Below, one piece after another: positions 50,474 to 61,469 of a stretch of 64,000 nt of DNA. The DNA is from Odontocerum albicorne. Lineage: Eukaryota; Arthropoda; Insecta; Trichoptera; Odontoceridae. How positions within the stretch are numbered: the stretch's first letter is position 1; each line of letters starts with the position of its first letter. Location: the NCBI GenBank assembly GCA_949825065.1, contig OX463865.1:20879115-20943114 (forward strand), given 5' to 3'. The notes beneath the pieces were generated by a model that made no database searches, had not been told where the DNA came from, and saw nothing but the letters and a program-made list of their open reading frames with translations. The position numbers were made by a program, and so were the translations under genes.

Positions 50474-51514
50474 TTAATCAAAGTATGTACCATTGCTATC
50501 TATGCACTTTTGCCATCTCATAGGTAGTTCATCGATCCCTTTACTAAAAAAACCATTCGGACGGGAATCAATAAAATCTTTGAAGTCGGTTTGGACTGCC
50601 CCATCGGAGTTGAATTTTTTCCCTTGCAAGAAGTTATCCAAATTTCGAAAAAAATAGTAATCTGTCGGGGCAAGGTCCGGAGAGTACGGTGGATGTCTTA
50701 GACATTCCAATTGAAGCTCTTCTAATTTGGTAGCCGTCTGTTGTGCAGTGTGTGGTCTAGCGTTATCATGAAGCAGCAGTGGCCTAGAGCGATTAACCAG
50801 CCTCGGTTGTTTAGCAGCTAGCTTTTCCATCATGGTTTGCAGTTGCTGACAATAGACATCTGCCGTAATCGTCTGGCCAGATTTAAGAAAGCTGTAGTGA
50901 ACGACACCAGCACTAGTCCACCAAACGCTCACAAGTAACTTTTTTGGAGTCAATTTTCGCTTGGGGCATGGTTTGGCTGGTTCGGCAGGGTTCAGCCATT
51001 GCGATGAGCGCTTCCGATTATCATACAGGATCCACTTTTCATCACAGGTAATGATTCGATTCAAAATCCCTTCATTATTGTGCCGGTTGAGTAATGCAAC
51101 GCAGCAGTCAACGCGCGTTTGTTGATTTGCTTCACTCAATTCGTGAGGTACCCACCTTTCAAGCTTTTTCACCTTCCCAATTTGCTTCAAGTGGATTAAA
51201 ACAGTTTTATCACTAACACCGCAGCCTGCAGCTAACTCGGACGTGGTTTGCGATGGATCCGCTTCCACAATAGCCTTCAATTCTTCATTATCAACTTTGG
51301 TCTCCGGCCGTCCACGGGGCTTATTCTGCAGGTCGAAATTTCCAGAACGAAAACGTTGGAACCAAAAACGCACTGTGTTTTCTTTTGCGGCACCGTCGCC
51401 ATACACATCATTAATCCTTCGAGCCGTTTCTGCAGCACTGGTGCCACGGTGGAACTCGTACTCGTAAATAACGCGATATTTCAAGTTTTCCATTTTGTAA
51501 ACTGAGTGACGCAA
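50474..51514 (-). CDS. mariner transposase, second identical copy
   Basis: The 346-residue protein is identical to the one encoded at 45261-46301, with the same DD34D residues (Asp158, Asp250, Asp285) and WVPHEL linker. The element around it (50420-51679) keeps only the right-hand repeat, so it cannot move itself but could supply transposase in trans. Promoter sequence is duplicated with it. Confidence 0.9.
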   Translation of the reverse strand: MRHSVYKMENLKYRVIYEYEFHRGTSAAETARRINDVYGDGAAKENTVRFWFQRFRSGNFDLQNKPRGRPETKVDNEELKAIVEADPSQTTSELAAGCGVSDKTVLIHLKQIGKVKKLERWVPHELSEANQQTRVDCCVALLNRHNNEGILNRIITCDEKWILYDNRKRSSQWLNPAEPAKPCPKRKLTPKKLLVSVWWTSAGVVHYSFLKSGQTITADVYCQQLQTMMEKLAAKQPRLVNRSRPLLLHDNARPHTAQQTATKLEELQLECLRHPPYSPDLAPTDYYFFRNLDNFLQGKKFNSDGAVQTDFKDFIDSRPNGFFSKGIDELPMRWQKCIDSNGTYFD

Positions 51515-52562
51515 AGAAAAAAAACAATTGAGGAAAAAACAAATGAATTATAATTTTCGAAACACAAATACTTGAGTAAATAGCTGTATAAATTTTAATT
51601 TGGAATTCCTAACCAAAGAGAAGATATTTGAGATCAAAGTTGCCAGTACGGCAAAACGCCAATTTCATATGTAAGGACCTAATATTAAGTAACCCTGTGG
51701 AACGCCGTTCTATGTATATTTTTCTACAAAAACTTGGCTATAATAGTTGTCTGAATATTTTCTCTACTGTTACAGTAACACAATTCCAACGTAAGTATTT
51801 CAGGTATTACTTACTGTATTCTGATCACGACTTGCACAGGCCCTCCCGGTCCTCCCTCCCACCTAAGGGTCGAGCGGTCGCGCCTTTCCCTCTGCCCGGT
51901 ATTCACAGCATGCGATTGGCAATCGTTTGTTATATTTTTATAATATTATTGTTTTAGTATACGATTAACCCGTACCATGCACTGTTTAGGAATGTTTTCG
52001 TAACGTTTCAGAACTGTTTTAAACCTGTTATTATAAAACGGCGCTTAAAGACAAACAACCGAAAAATGTTTTCTCAAAAAATAAATGCCATTATGTTATT
52101 ATTATAACATACAATCACTGCTAAATGCGCTACGCACTACAATATTACAGCAACTATTAGAGGGGTTAACTGCTTACTACTCCTATAAACACATTTTATG
52201 TCAATTTCTTAAATAAAATACCGCATTAAACACATTAATATTGCCCCGACACACCAACTGACATCTGAATGTCGAACCATAAATTTTCACTATCGACTTT
52301 TTTTTTATTCAACACTAGATCGGAACAGAAACAGTCTCAACTGTAAAATGAAATTATTACAGCGGGTGCATAATTTTCTCAACAAATGTAAAAAAAGTAC
52401 ATCTGTTATTAAAAATCTGAACTGTCTAAATTATTATCAACAATAGAGTGCTATTTGGGGGATTTCTGTAAATTTTCAAGTTTTCTCACTTCGGACGACT
52501 TTTAGAGCATCACCGATAGATCTCGGTAATTGTATTTATACTTTGTATTACGCTTTCGTTGT

Positions 52563-52758
52563 TAACAGTTAAACCTGGCGGGATTATTGAAATGTGACAA
52601 TCTCTTACAATCAACCAGAATTATTTTAAAGAGGGTTGAAGTAAAAATAGGTCAGGTACCCTCATTTATGATAAATAGATACCAAAAGGGATCGAACCTT
52701 CATCCTCTCGTACGAGCAGGTCGCCTCTTTCGGATAATCTTGAAACATGAGTATCTTC
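52563..52758 (-). mobile_element. SINE-Q copy, duplicate of 47350-47545
   Basis: Identical by eye to the unit 1 copy. Same boxes and tail. Confidence 0.6.
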
Positions 52759-52857
52759 AAGTTTTGACTAGTTAAAATGCAATCGTTTTCTCGCAATCAA
52801 CGCACAGGTAGGATACACCAGCTTATATTTCCAGACCAGATTGTCTACGTATATTTC

Positions 52858-53043
52858 TTGATGCCCTCCGTGGCCTAGTTGATATGGCACCTGTTTTCTA
52901 ACACCGGGGGTTGTTGGTTTGATTTCCGTTGGTATCCAAATTTTAAAATATGTTCTTGTCAGGTTTTCACTTCTGACCTATTCTGAACAATTGGTAGAGA
53001 TTATCACATTGCAATCAACTCGCCAGTGTATATTAAAAACAAC
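52858..53043 (+). mobile_element. SINE-Q copy, duplicate of 47645-47830
   Basis: Identical by eye to the unit 1 copy. Confidence 0.65.
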
Positions 53044-53217
53044 GAAAGTGTAGAACAATTGCTTCTTCTTTGGTCCAGTATTCACAATTTTCGGGCCTTA
53101 AAGTAATGTGAACTTATGAAAGTATGTAATATTCTAACAGCAATTTACCAAGAACCTTAATCCTTAAAAGTTATGTGTTAAAAAAGGGGGTTTGAACATG
53201 GCGGGAGCGGACATATT

Positions 53218-53523
53218 TTCTTCTTCCTGGCACTGCCCCAACTCATTGCCTAGTTAGGCTGTTGGGGTCAGCTCTTCTCGTTATCAGGCTGTATATTCTT
53301 CGGTTCTGGGTGTCGCTTTCATCTAGGCCGTTTCTCTGCAGGACTTTGGAGCATTGAGTTATCCAGGAGTTCTTTGGTCTTCCTCTGGATGGCTGTCGAG
53401 TAAGATCCACAGACATTGCCTGATTTATCGTATGGTCTGGTGGTCTCCGTCTTATGTGCCCGTACCATCTCAGCATTCGCTCTTCTCGCTTACTATTAGG
53501 CGGGAGCGATAGATGCATACCAG
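53218..53523 (-). pseudogene. LINE C-terminal fragment, duplicate of 48005-48310
   Basis: The 91-codon frame is unchanged from unit 1. Confidence 0.75.
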
Positions 53524-53707
53524 AATTGAATGATGTGGAGATAAGTTCTTTCTACCTATCCTGACATGAATAAATGGATAAATGCATATTACCAAAGGAC
53601 GAATATAATATAAGGCACAATACAAAGTGAGGTATCAAAACAAATGACCTTATTGGTACTACAAAAGATGACTACCATATATAACCCAATTAGCGATATG
53701 CATATAT

Positions 53708-53833
53708 TGTTCTCTAAGCAGCTTCAGTACTTGAAGCTAGTCTCCATTGGATCCCTGATAACTAGCAACAGTTCTTCACCATTTGGCTTGATCTATTGCT
53801 ATTTGCTTCCAGCTGTGAAATAGATTTGGCTCG
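53708..53833 (-). pseudogene. LINE C-terminal fragment, duplicate of 48495-48620
   Basis: Same sequence as in unit 1; weak LINE resemblance only. Confidence 0.35.
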
Positions 53834-54282
53834 ATGATGATGATAATGAGTTAAAAGCTTAAGTGATTGAAATTTGACAAAATCAACAACGACAAACTCC
53901 CTTTGTGTTCGTCTCAAGTATTCCATCAATGTTCTTCTTTGTTGGGATCATTCAGTAAACAGATATAATCTCATTATTTCTGTTGTTCCCGCACCCCCGA
54001 GGGGGCTGGTGCTGGTACTAAGGGGGTGGGAAGAAGCATCTAATAATATAATCATTTCACAGCGCCCTCCTCCACTCCAGACCTCCGGAGTCGGGAGGTG
54101 GCGTGTTGTGTTGATTGTCATTACAGTTGCTATTGCTTTGTGGACAATCCCATGTAAATACAACAAATAAAAAGTAATTTTGAAATTTAATTTAGCTCTT
54201 ATTATCTGAAATATGTTTTATAAATATTTCGACAACATGCAGAAAAATAATCCTAACGTTCTATGGGTATGTTGCTAGAAAA

Positions 54283-54480
54283 TATTATGGAAGGGGAGAA
54301 GTTGGTGATCACGATTGACAGTTGAGGAAAGGCGAGCTGTAAGATGGACGGACCAAATAACAGAATCCTAATTTAACATGGACATGGTGGATAGAGATGG
54401 ATGGACAGACAGGTGGTGCATCGAGCTTGTGACAAAGCAGAGGATCACGATGCTCAGCATTGAGCATACAATGAAGATTT
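54283..54480 (+). pseudogene. LINE C-terminal fragment, duplicate of 49070-49265
   Basis: Carries GGATGGACAGACAGG where unit 1 has GGATGGAGACAGG, a 2-bp gain. This is the only indel seen between the units. Confidence 0.6.
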
Positions 54481-54611
54481 TTTTTGGATTTGGCTCTCGC
54501 CGATTTTTGAAGTGGCCGACTATATTCCGAAACCGCTAAAACTTAAAATTTGGTGGAGTTTTAATTTGCAAGAGACGCGTTTCAGCTGCAAGAAATATAC
54601 GTAGATCTGTA

Positions 54612-55775
54612 CCTATGAAACCGGATTTTTTTATAGAAAATACACATTTATTGTATGACAATGTTAAAAACTATTTTATTCAAAGTATTGCCCATCGCTA
54701 GCTACACATTTTTCCCATCTCTCTGGCAATTTGTGGATGCCGCGCCATAAAAAACTGTTGCTCTTTTGAGGCAAACCAAGCATCGAGCCATTTTCGTACA
54801 TTTTCGTAAGAAGTGAAGCGCTGCTTAGCAAGTGCGTGTCCCATCGATGCAAATAAGTAGTAATCGGATGGAGCCAAGTCTGGTGAGTAAGCCGCATGCG
54901 AAAGTATTTGCCAACTAAACGCATCAATTGTTTCCTTGACCGGTTTTGCTGTGTGCGATGGTGCATTATCATGAAGCAAAATTACTTTGTGTTGCCTCTT
55001 TTGATATTCTGGTCGTTTTTCACGCAATGCTTCATCATTTGTTGTCGGTAGCGTTCAGTATTAACGCTTTCGCCAGGTTTTAGCAGCTCATGATAGATAA
55101 CACCCTTCTGATCCCACCAAACACAGAGCATTGTCTTCCGTCCATAGCGATTTGGCCTTGCAGTTGATGTCGCTGGTTTGCTTGGAGTTTCCCATGATCT
55201 TTTACGCTTAGGATTCTCGAAATATATCCATTTTTCATCGCCAGTCACAATTCGACGGAGAAAAGATTTTCTTTTGAACCTGTCGAGCAGCATTTCGCAA
55301 GTGGTTTTTCGGTTTTCCTGCTGTAACTTTCGGTTTTCATTCAGTTCATGTGGAACCCATTTTCTCACCTTCAGGGTCTTTCCCATGGCTTTCAAACATA
55401 TGGAGACGGTTTCTCGTGTCACATTTAATTGATCCGCGAGTTTTTGCATTTGAGCGTCATCCTCATCCAACAATGTTTGCAATTCGGCGTCTTCAAACTT
55501 TCTCGGTAAGCTTCGGCAAGCATTCGATGCGATTCTGCAGCAGTTTTCTTCGAATGATAACAGAAAATCAATGCTGTCCGCAAATCGTAGTTTTTAGGCA
55601 CAAAAACAGACATGTTCAACGCTAGGAAAACATATGTAGTTGTATTAAACTTGTATTGTTGTGAGTTAAAAGTCTTTGACAAATGTAAACATAAGAAAAA
55701 GGTGCCAATGACGCGGTTTGACAGTCACTATGTTGACAACTAGAGCCATCTATGAGCAAATTCCGGTTTCATAGG
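54612..55775 (-). mobile_element. mariner 6, full-length copy, 1164 bp
   Basis: Ends CCTATGAAACCGG (left, from 54612) and CCGGTTTCATAGG (right, to 55775), with TA at 54610-54611 and 55776-55777. It is shorter than usual because of an internal deletion. It is the undamaged counterpart of the truncated copy at 49397. Confidence 0.9.
54676..55613 (-). pseudogene. mariner 6 transposase, broken
   Basis: The start MSVFVPKNYDLRTALIFCYH is at 55613. After ESHRMLAEAYRE a deletion with frameshift removes most of the first helix-turn-helix. Then come KLADQLNVTRETVSICLKAM, KWVPHEL, GDEKWIYFENPKRKRSWE, a shift, LLHDNAPSHTA, YSPDLAPSDYYLF, a shift and LPERWEKCVASDGQYFE. The three catalytic Asp codons remain with 34 residues between the last two. 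Not functional as it stands. Confidence 0.85.
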
Positions 55776-55849
55776 TACATACCTGGTATATGATTCACAC
55801 TTGATATCTGTGTATAATGTCTTGAACTGTGTCCCTACATGACCATGGA

Positions 55850-56125
55850 CAATTTATATAGCGCTGTTTAGAGATCGAACTCTTATTAAGGGCGCTACAA
55901 CTTGGGACTCAAACCCATTATCACTAACAGATTAATAATATTACAAAATAAAACTCCCATAGGTGTAGTGTAAGGATAGGAAGGCAGTGGATGCGACTAT
56001 TTGATAAAGTACTTCCTCGCATCTTCATATGTTGAGAAAACCGACGAAACTTACCAAAGGAAGACGAACTACAAAGAAACCTTTGTAAGTCTTCTGATAT
56101 GTGATAGTCACACATTCGGCTTTAG
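55850..56125 (-). mobile_element. LINE-G 3' UTR copy
   Basis: Minus strand: CACTCCACCTAAAGCCGAAT, GTGACTATCACATATCAGAA, AGGTTTCTTTGTAGTTCGTC, AGATGCGAGGAAGTACTTTA, ACTACACCTATGGGAG, GGGTTTGAGTCCCAAGTTGT and AGAGTTCGATCTCTAAACAG. It is nearly complete and inverted. Confidence 0.7.
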
Positions 56126-56189
56126 GTGGAGTGTCGTAGTCGTCGTTGCTGGTCTCGTAGTCAAAGATCCTCTCGTCATTCCAACGTCA

Positions 56190-56490
56190 ATTCAGTTGAA
56201 ATGCGAATATGTGCCATGGTGTGTTTTTTAATGTAAGTGGGCCGTTGCAAACCAGCAAACTGGCTTGCCACACCGCTGTACTGAATCCGATGGCACATCA
56301 ACATGAGACGATCGGAGTACGCCGGCATGTTTTTTTTTTAAAGAATAGATATGATCAAAGTCATAGGTATACTTATACCCACGAATACTAAACAGAAAAA
56401 ATGCCTGTGTCATTTAAAGTAGCGCAATGCGAAGTTCGAACTTCGACATTCCGCGCAAAAGTCCAGTGCATTACCACGCGGCCTTTCATC
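56190..56490 (-). mobile_element. SINE-P copy, inverted
   Basis: Minus strand: GGCCGCGTGGTAATGCACTG (A box), GAATGTCGAAGTTCGAACTT (B box), ATACCTATGACTTTGATCAT, an A-rich run, CCGATCGTCTCATGTTGATG and GCCAGTTTGCTGGTTTGCAA. It contains the same parts as 37103-37385. Confidence 0.7.
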
Positions 56491-57160
56491 TCAAGGCGTA
56501 GTGTATTGTATGTTAGTTAGTTCATATTTTATCATAAATTGTGATTAAGACCTTCCAAAATGGGATGTCTTCAAGTGCTTCCTTTAGGTGCACACACCTT
56601 CCATAGATTCCAAAATAAGCCAAATCCATGATATCAAAGGTTCATGCACTGGTTGATTTGATATGGCATACCCCATGTACCAACTCTGTAGTGGGTGGCT
56701 GGCTGCTTTCTCTCCGGTTGAAATTTAATTATTCTAAATCTTCCATTTTATCACCTAGGATTTTGCACGCCCTGCCCGGCCCCGCCAGGGTTGCCTAAAC
56801 ATTATTTAAGTGCGAACAAATTGGGTTTAATTTTATATAATACGACAAAAATACCTTTTAATAATAATAAAATCAACAATGGACGACCTAAATAAAGGGA
56901 ATATATATGAAAATTTTCCTTTTAATATTAACAATGTATTCATTAATTCATATGATTATTTTTCGATCTGTGGACCGCAGAATCCTTTGTATACTTATGC
57001 GTTACACATCGTTCTACGTATAATATTTTTCGGTTCATTTGCCTCAATTTTGTTACGATTGTCCTGATTATTAAATACTCGTAATGTTCTTTATCTTTAT
57101 TGATATTTCAAAATAAACTAAAAAATATTTATCAAATTTTCGTTTTTATTTTATGGGATT
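56491..57160. other. Unannotated sequence
   Basis: Nothing recognised. The frame at 56879-57067 has hydrophobic stretches but no recognised domain. Confidence 0.3.
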
Positions 57161-57164
57161 CCAT

Positions 57165-57283
57165 ATTAGAATATTTAACAATAAATTATCTTCTTTGTTA
57201 TTACACTTTGACATTAATTTTCCACTACACGTCTTTCTACCTCCTATACCGAGGCTCTTTTCAGACTGATCGATTCTGGTTTG

Positions 57284-57290
<7 letters not shown>
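57165..57290 (+). repeat. R repeat copy
   Basis: GAATATTTAACAATAAATTA, CACGTCTTTCTACCTCCTAT and CCGAGGCTCTTTTCAGACTG match 9215-9395. It ends in the microsatellite. Confidence 0.65.
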
Positions 57291-57316
<26 letters not shown>

Positions 57317-57465
57317 CGTATGTATGTACGTATGTATGTATGTATGTATGTATGTATGTATGTATGTGTATGTGTGTATGTGCGTGAGTGCGTGTGCCCG
57401 TGCGTGGGTGTGTGGGTATGGGTGGGTGTGTGTGTGGGTGTGTGCGTGTATATATATACGTATGT
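57288..57465 (+). repeat. TATG/TG microsatellite
   Basis: About 20 TATG units with a few TACG changes pass into a GTGT/GGGTGT-rich stretch. Open frames here are spurious. Confidence 0.95.
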
Positions 57466-57469
57466 CATA

Positions 57470-57965
57470 GTCAGGCGCTTTATAAGATCTAATTTAAATC
57501 CCTCAGCCATCTTTTGGCTTCGGTCGTCAGTTTTTTTTATATCCTCCATCACTCCGTGGAACCTTTATTTAGGGCTTCTCTTATATTGTGGTGTAGGGTC
57601 TGAGCCGCAGCACCGCATTCACAACTGGGGTCATCGATGTAGCCCCATATGTGGTGCTCGGCTGCACTTCTGCTGCAGTCTGTTCTAACACGGTTCAATG
57701 TTGCCCACTCTTTGCGGTCCAGCTCAAAGCCGGCGACCCTCTTAGATGGTTCCGCAATTAGGTATTTATTTCTTGTGTCCTCATTTCCCCATTCCTCTGT
57801 CCAGACCTGTTCGTCCGTGAACCCATTGCTCTCTAAGGCCTGTGCTCTGGCCCAGAAGGGTTTTCTTGATTTGAGCCTAGTATATGGGGTATTCCTCAGG
57901 GCCAGAGAGGTGTTGTTCTTTGCCCTTGTCCATTCTCTTTCCTGGTTTGTTATGAAAGCAGTGTT
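57470..57965 (-). pseudogene. LINE C-terminus with Cys-rich end
   Basis: Minus strand: LGQSTGLREQWVHGRTGLDR-like region, KKYLIAEPSKRVAGFELDRK, EWATLNRVRTDCSRSAAEHH and IWGYIDDPSCECGAAAQTLH HNIREAL. The pattern W..LNRVRTxCxR...WGxxxxPxCxCG..xQTxxHI is the end region of a widespread arthropod LINE group. Frameshifts interrupt the upstream part. Confidence 0.7.
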
Positions 57966-58094
57966 TATGTATCAGATTGGACGGACCCCGATATCTCTGG
58001 CATAGTTCACTTATATATCATATCGCTATTCAGCCCATTTAGAAGTTTTGTTACCTACAACCGTACTTTTTTTGGGAAATAAATAACAACTTAT

Positions 58095-58325
58095 AGAAGT
58101 CAACATTGACATGTAAGCAGTGTTATACAAGAGGAAAAAACTACAAGTCGAACAATACAACAAAACAAATATATACAATTCAATCAATTCACCCCAGCAA
58201 GAACAACTTTTTCACTTTACTCCTGTAAGTAGTGAAAGTAATATGAAAATCCATACAATGCTCATATTGACTACCCAATCTGTGCAGTCTTGTTATGCAG
58301 GAGTTGTACAAGTTATTCGTTGCAA
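58095..58325 (+). repeat. Unnamed dispersed repeat, copy 2 (partner at 33955-34200)
   Basis: Contains CAGTGTTATACAAG, AAGTCGAACAATACAACAAA, ATACAATTCAATCAATTCAC, ATTGACTACCCAATCTGTGC and AGTCTTGTTATGCAGG. It diverges from copy 1 by about 20% by eye. Confidence 0.6.
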
Positions 58326-58489
58326 TCACTTACTTCACTATGGAACAAAACATTTTGACAAAGTGTGTTAGTTCCGGACTATTAAAATAAGAGTTGACAG
58401 TCTTTAATATTGTAAAGAAAAATTGTCGAGTAAAATTCAGAAACTTAGCAATAATAAATTCTATAATTTCTCCAAGTAAAGTTCAAGAT

Positions 58490-58765
58490 CTCAATAACCG
58501 CCATCCCTTCACCCAGAATGAGTTCAAAGCAATCATTGGCTCACTTCAGCTCGCTCCACTTTGCGCATTTTTCTTCCCAAGAACTTTATTTTGAATTTCA
58601 ATCGCCTTCACCCCTCGATATGCCTCCTCGCGCTTTTCTTCCGTTCCGCCGTTGTGAGTGCATTTCGATGCAATTTTCCACTCGATATCTCGCCGGCATT
58701 CTACTACTTCAAACAAACTCTCGGGGCGAATCCCGGACCCCTCGATATGAGAGCCAGCCGTTAGA
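58490..58765. other. Less AT-rich unique block
   Basis: Not repeated in the window. Overlapping open frames show no recognised domain. The repeated CCCCTCGATATG (58610 and 58738) is the only internal structure noticed. Confidence 0.3.
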
Positions 58766-58943
58766 CAACTTATACGGTAAAAATAATAGTGTGGAGCTCC
58801 CGTTACGGTCGTGACAGATGGTACTTGAGCTTCTGTATCAACGATAACGGGAAACCTTATTTTCGAACTATTTCTCTTATTTTATTGGTGTTTTCGATAG
58901 TTTTGTCTTGTTTATAAATAAACATCAGATACTGATTCAAACT

Positions 58944-59357
58944 TTATTTAAACTTCGCTATGTGTTTAAACATTCTTTTTAATCTTCTGCATACCCAAAT
59001 TGGTAATACGGACAATTGAAGAGCGTGACCGGGAGACAATGTCTTCTGCCCCAGATATCGAAAATTTATAGCGCACAATATGCACAGTTTTGGCAATACC
59101 ACCGAATTTAAAGAGGTAAGAACATTTGCACAAGTATTCGAAGCGTGCTGTATTCTTACAAACGAAAGCATCGTTAAACTCTTTTTTTTCGTATCATCGG
59201 TAATCGAAACCAAAACCCCCGGGTGGAAGTCAAGCCTCTTATCCTCAAGCAACGGAGGTTGTACATTATAAACACGGCCACTGTGTGTAGATATATAGTA
59301 AGGGTTGAAAGTAAAAATCAGATATGTTATGTTACCAGTTTTTATTTTAGTAGCCAA
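58944..59357 (-). CDS. Unrecognised 137-codon open frame
   Basis: I do not recognise this frame. It is the longest open frame in the window not explained by a transposon or a repeat. The predicted protein begins MATKIKTGNITYLIFTFNPY and contains HPGVLVSITDD, VRIQHASNTCAN and a basic end RRLKRMFKHIAKFK. Six cysteines are scattered. There is no signal peptide or clear domain, and no upstream promoter was identified. It may be an exon-like remnant of an old element or chance. Confidence 0.2.
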   Translation of the reverse strand: MATKIKTGNITYLIFTFNPYYISTHSGRVYNVQPPLLEDKRLDFHPGVLVSITDDTKKKSLTMLSFVRIQHASNTCANVLTSLNSVVLPKLCILCAINFRYLGQKTLSPGHALQLSVLPIWVCRRLKRMFKHIAKFK

Positions 59358-59446
59358 GTTTAACTCCGTTTGCAGTATGGGTCACAAAACCTTATTTAGT
59401 AGCCAAGTTTAACTCAGTTTGCAGTATGGGTCACAAACCTTATTTT
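59349..59446 (+). repeat. Direct duplication, about 50 bp, two copies
   Basis: AGTAGCCAAGTTTAACTC, GTTTGCAGTATGGGTCACAA and CCTTATTT occur twice in tandem with one internal substitution and one base deleted. Confidence 0.9.
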
Positions 59447-59840
59447 GCGTTAAGATTAGAGTCGCATTTTTTTAAATATTTTTAAATAAAAATAATAAGA
59501 GAAAAAAGTTATTATTCAAATAAAAAATATTTAACTGAATTATTTTTATAAAAAAATAGAAATCGTAAAATAAATCATTATTAATACACAATTTTCAATT
59601 ATTATATAGTTTTTTTGAGGCCACTTGACCGTTTGCTCTGTATTTTTTTATAATATAGTATATTTATTTATTTAGAGTCGATTTCGATCATTTGCAAGTT
59701 TTAGAAAACAATTGAAATTTAGAGTGCTAGTATACTCGTATATTCGAGAAAGATGTTTGAATCATGCCAACGAATGAGAGAATTTTCGACAGCTGGTAAC
59801 TGGTTTGGAGTGCATGGACTGTTATTTATATTCAATATAT
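59447..59840. other. Very AT-rich sequence
   Basis: Nothing recognised. Confidence 0.3.
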
Positions 59841-59844
59841 ATAT

Positions 59845-60085
59845 ATACCATCACGCCATTTCCTTGTCGGGGTAGGCAGAGAGAACAGCGTGCTAAACTT
59901 CCCTATGCCAATACACATCCTTAGCCTCCTCTACACCCTATCACATTTTCATATAACTTCAACGATTTCTAAAACTGCTTTTCCTACTTTCAAAATATCA
60001 TTCACTTTATCCTACAATGCTTTCCTTGGTCTTCTTCTCACACGCCTTCCACTCGCATTTGCACTATATACTTTCACAGTATGCA
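59845..60085 (-). mobile_element. LINE-T 3' end
   Basis: Inverted blocks: ATCACGCCATTTCCTTGTCG, GGGTAGGCAGAGAGAACAGC, AATACACATCCTTAGCCTCC, AAATATCATTCACTTTATCC and TTGGTCTTCTTCTCACACGC with CTTCCACTCGCATTTGCACT. Reading frames are broken. Confidence 0.7.
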
Positions 60086-60410
60086 TTGGTGAGAAACAAA
60101 AAATGTCTGGATTACAATTTGCCTAAATGTTGACAAAACAATGTTTGCCATATATTATCACAAAAAGTGGACTGCCAGATGCTGATTTACAATTTAAATT
60201 ACATCACTGTTGAAGAGTAGCGAGAGAACAATGTGACTGATTAACGCTGATTAGGAACGCGTCCCATGTTGGAATAATAATTGGTGCACAGTTATCATCG
60301 AATTATCAGACGGAAAGTACAGCTGTTACAATAAAGAAATTATATTAACATTTTTAAAACCTAAATCGAGTGAGTGGTTGATGTTTAATTATCTAAAACA
60401 CTGTATGATT
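60086..60410. other. Unannotated sequence
   Basis: No recognised feature. Confidence 0.3.
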
Positions 60411-60414
60411 CTTT

Positions 60415-60835
60415 ACGTCGTCCTTTACTGTCCATGCAGTGAGACTCTGGAATCAGTTACAAATCAATATAAAACTCACTCCGTCCTTGACATGCTTTAA
60501 GAAGCGACTGAAAACACTCTTAATTTCTAGTCAGTAAAATAACGTGTTTCATTCCTGATTTTGCTTTTCCTTTCCTCTCCACCATCCTTTCCTTTCCTTT
60601 TGATTGATGATATCTCACTTTATATGAAAAATAATGTTCGGGTGATTGTCCGTCTTTGTGGGCATGTTCTCACGTATATGTTTATGGATTTCGTGAGGAT
60701 GGATAGTCATTTGAATGATTTATGCGACCACGTAACTTGCTTCATGTACTTTTGTCTGGTTGGTTGGAAGAGATTGCCACCTGGCAATACTCGCGCCAAA
60801 TTGTATTGCAATAAAAGTGTTAAATAAATATGATG
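60415..60835 (+). pseudogene. LINE-W C-terminus and 3' UTR
   Basis: The plus strand at 60415-60540 reads LRRPLLSMQ*DSGIS-type broken frame with ACTCTGGAATCAGTTACAAA and GCTTTAAGAAGCGACTGAAA, equivalent to RLWNQLR...FKKRLKK at 18300-18380. The 3' UTR matches 18000-18286 in order: AACGTGTTTCATTCCTGATT, ATATGTTTATGGATTTCGTG, TGGTTGGAAGAGATTGCCAC, TGGCAATACTCGCGCCAAAT and the AATAAAAGTGTTAAATAAAT end. Confidence 0.75.
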
Positions 60836-60837
60836 GC

Positions 60838-61150
60838 TTATATCAACCGATTTTAGAATATGGGAATGTGGCCTGGGGCGCTGCATCACACAGTAATATA
60901 AAAAAAATATGTTAGCACAAATAGCAGTTTTGAAAATGATGAATATATGTGATCAACGAAGAACGAATTCTAAGTTGGTCATCCGTCAGGCTGTAGTTGT
61001 TTCTTGTCAACAACTATACGCCAAACATCTTGTTTTGTATGCATTTAGAAAGATCTATGAAACAAGAGCTTTAGATAGAATAAAATACCATACATGCAAC
61101 GAACTTCAGACGGAGAAGTTTCGAATACTTAGCATCTTATTGTAGTTATT
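60838..61150 (+). pseudogene. LINE C-terminal fragment (ILEYGNVAWG type)
   Basis: The plus strand reads PILEYGNVAWGAASHSNIKK, MLAQIAVLKMMNICDQRRTN and YAKHLVLYAFRKIYETRALD. This matches the (L)xYGxxxWG...L..LQKRxIRI segment after the RT domain in several LINE clades. One frameshift occurs in the A-run at 60900. It begins right after the LINE-W tail. Confidence 0.6.
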
Positions 61151-61465
61151 TAACGCATTACCAAATACCATAAAATATATGTATAGATATGATAAATATA
61201 AAATTGTATTGTAATTAAAAAGTGCCTTATGGAATTGAGACCAGATTTAGTAGAGATGTCAAAATGAAAACTAAAAATGAATTAAATCATCCAATAGAGA
61301 AATATTTCTTGCGCAGTTTCCTTTTTGTTAACCTTTTGTGGATTTATAAGTGCCATTTTTATTTATGTTAATAAGTGAAATGATCCTTGGAAAAGGAAAC
61401 ATTTCTAATTTATATACTCTTTTATACAAATAATGAGACTGTGATGGGATTTTTCAAACTTATGA
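61151..61465. other. Unannotated AT-rich sequence
   Basis: Nothing recognised. Confidence 0.3.
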
Positions 61466-61469
61466 TTTT

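Larger units (their letters stand above)
50420..55591. repeat. 5.2-kb tandem duplication, unit 2
   Basis: It equals 45207-50376 except for the few changes listed there. It starts 21 bases inside mariner 5, so that copy lacks its left end. It runs on into the complete mariner 6 at its right side. Features between 51679 and 54611 duplicate those at 46466-49396. Confidence 0.95.

Noticed and set aside
57100..57688. Open frames of 95-135 codons across 57.1-57.7 kb
   Set aside because: They run through a TATG/TG microsatellite and are antisense to a LINE relic.
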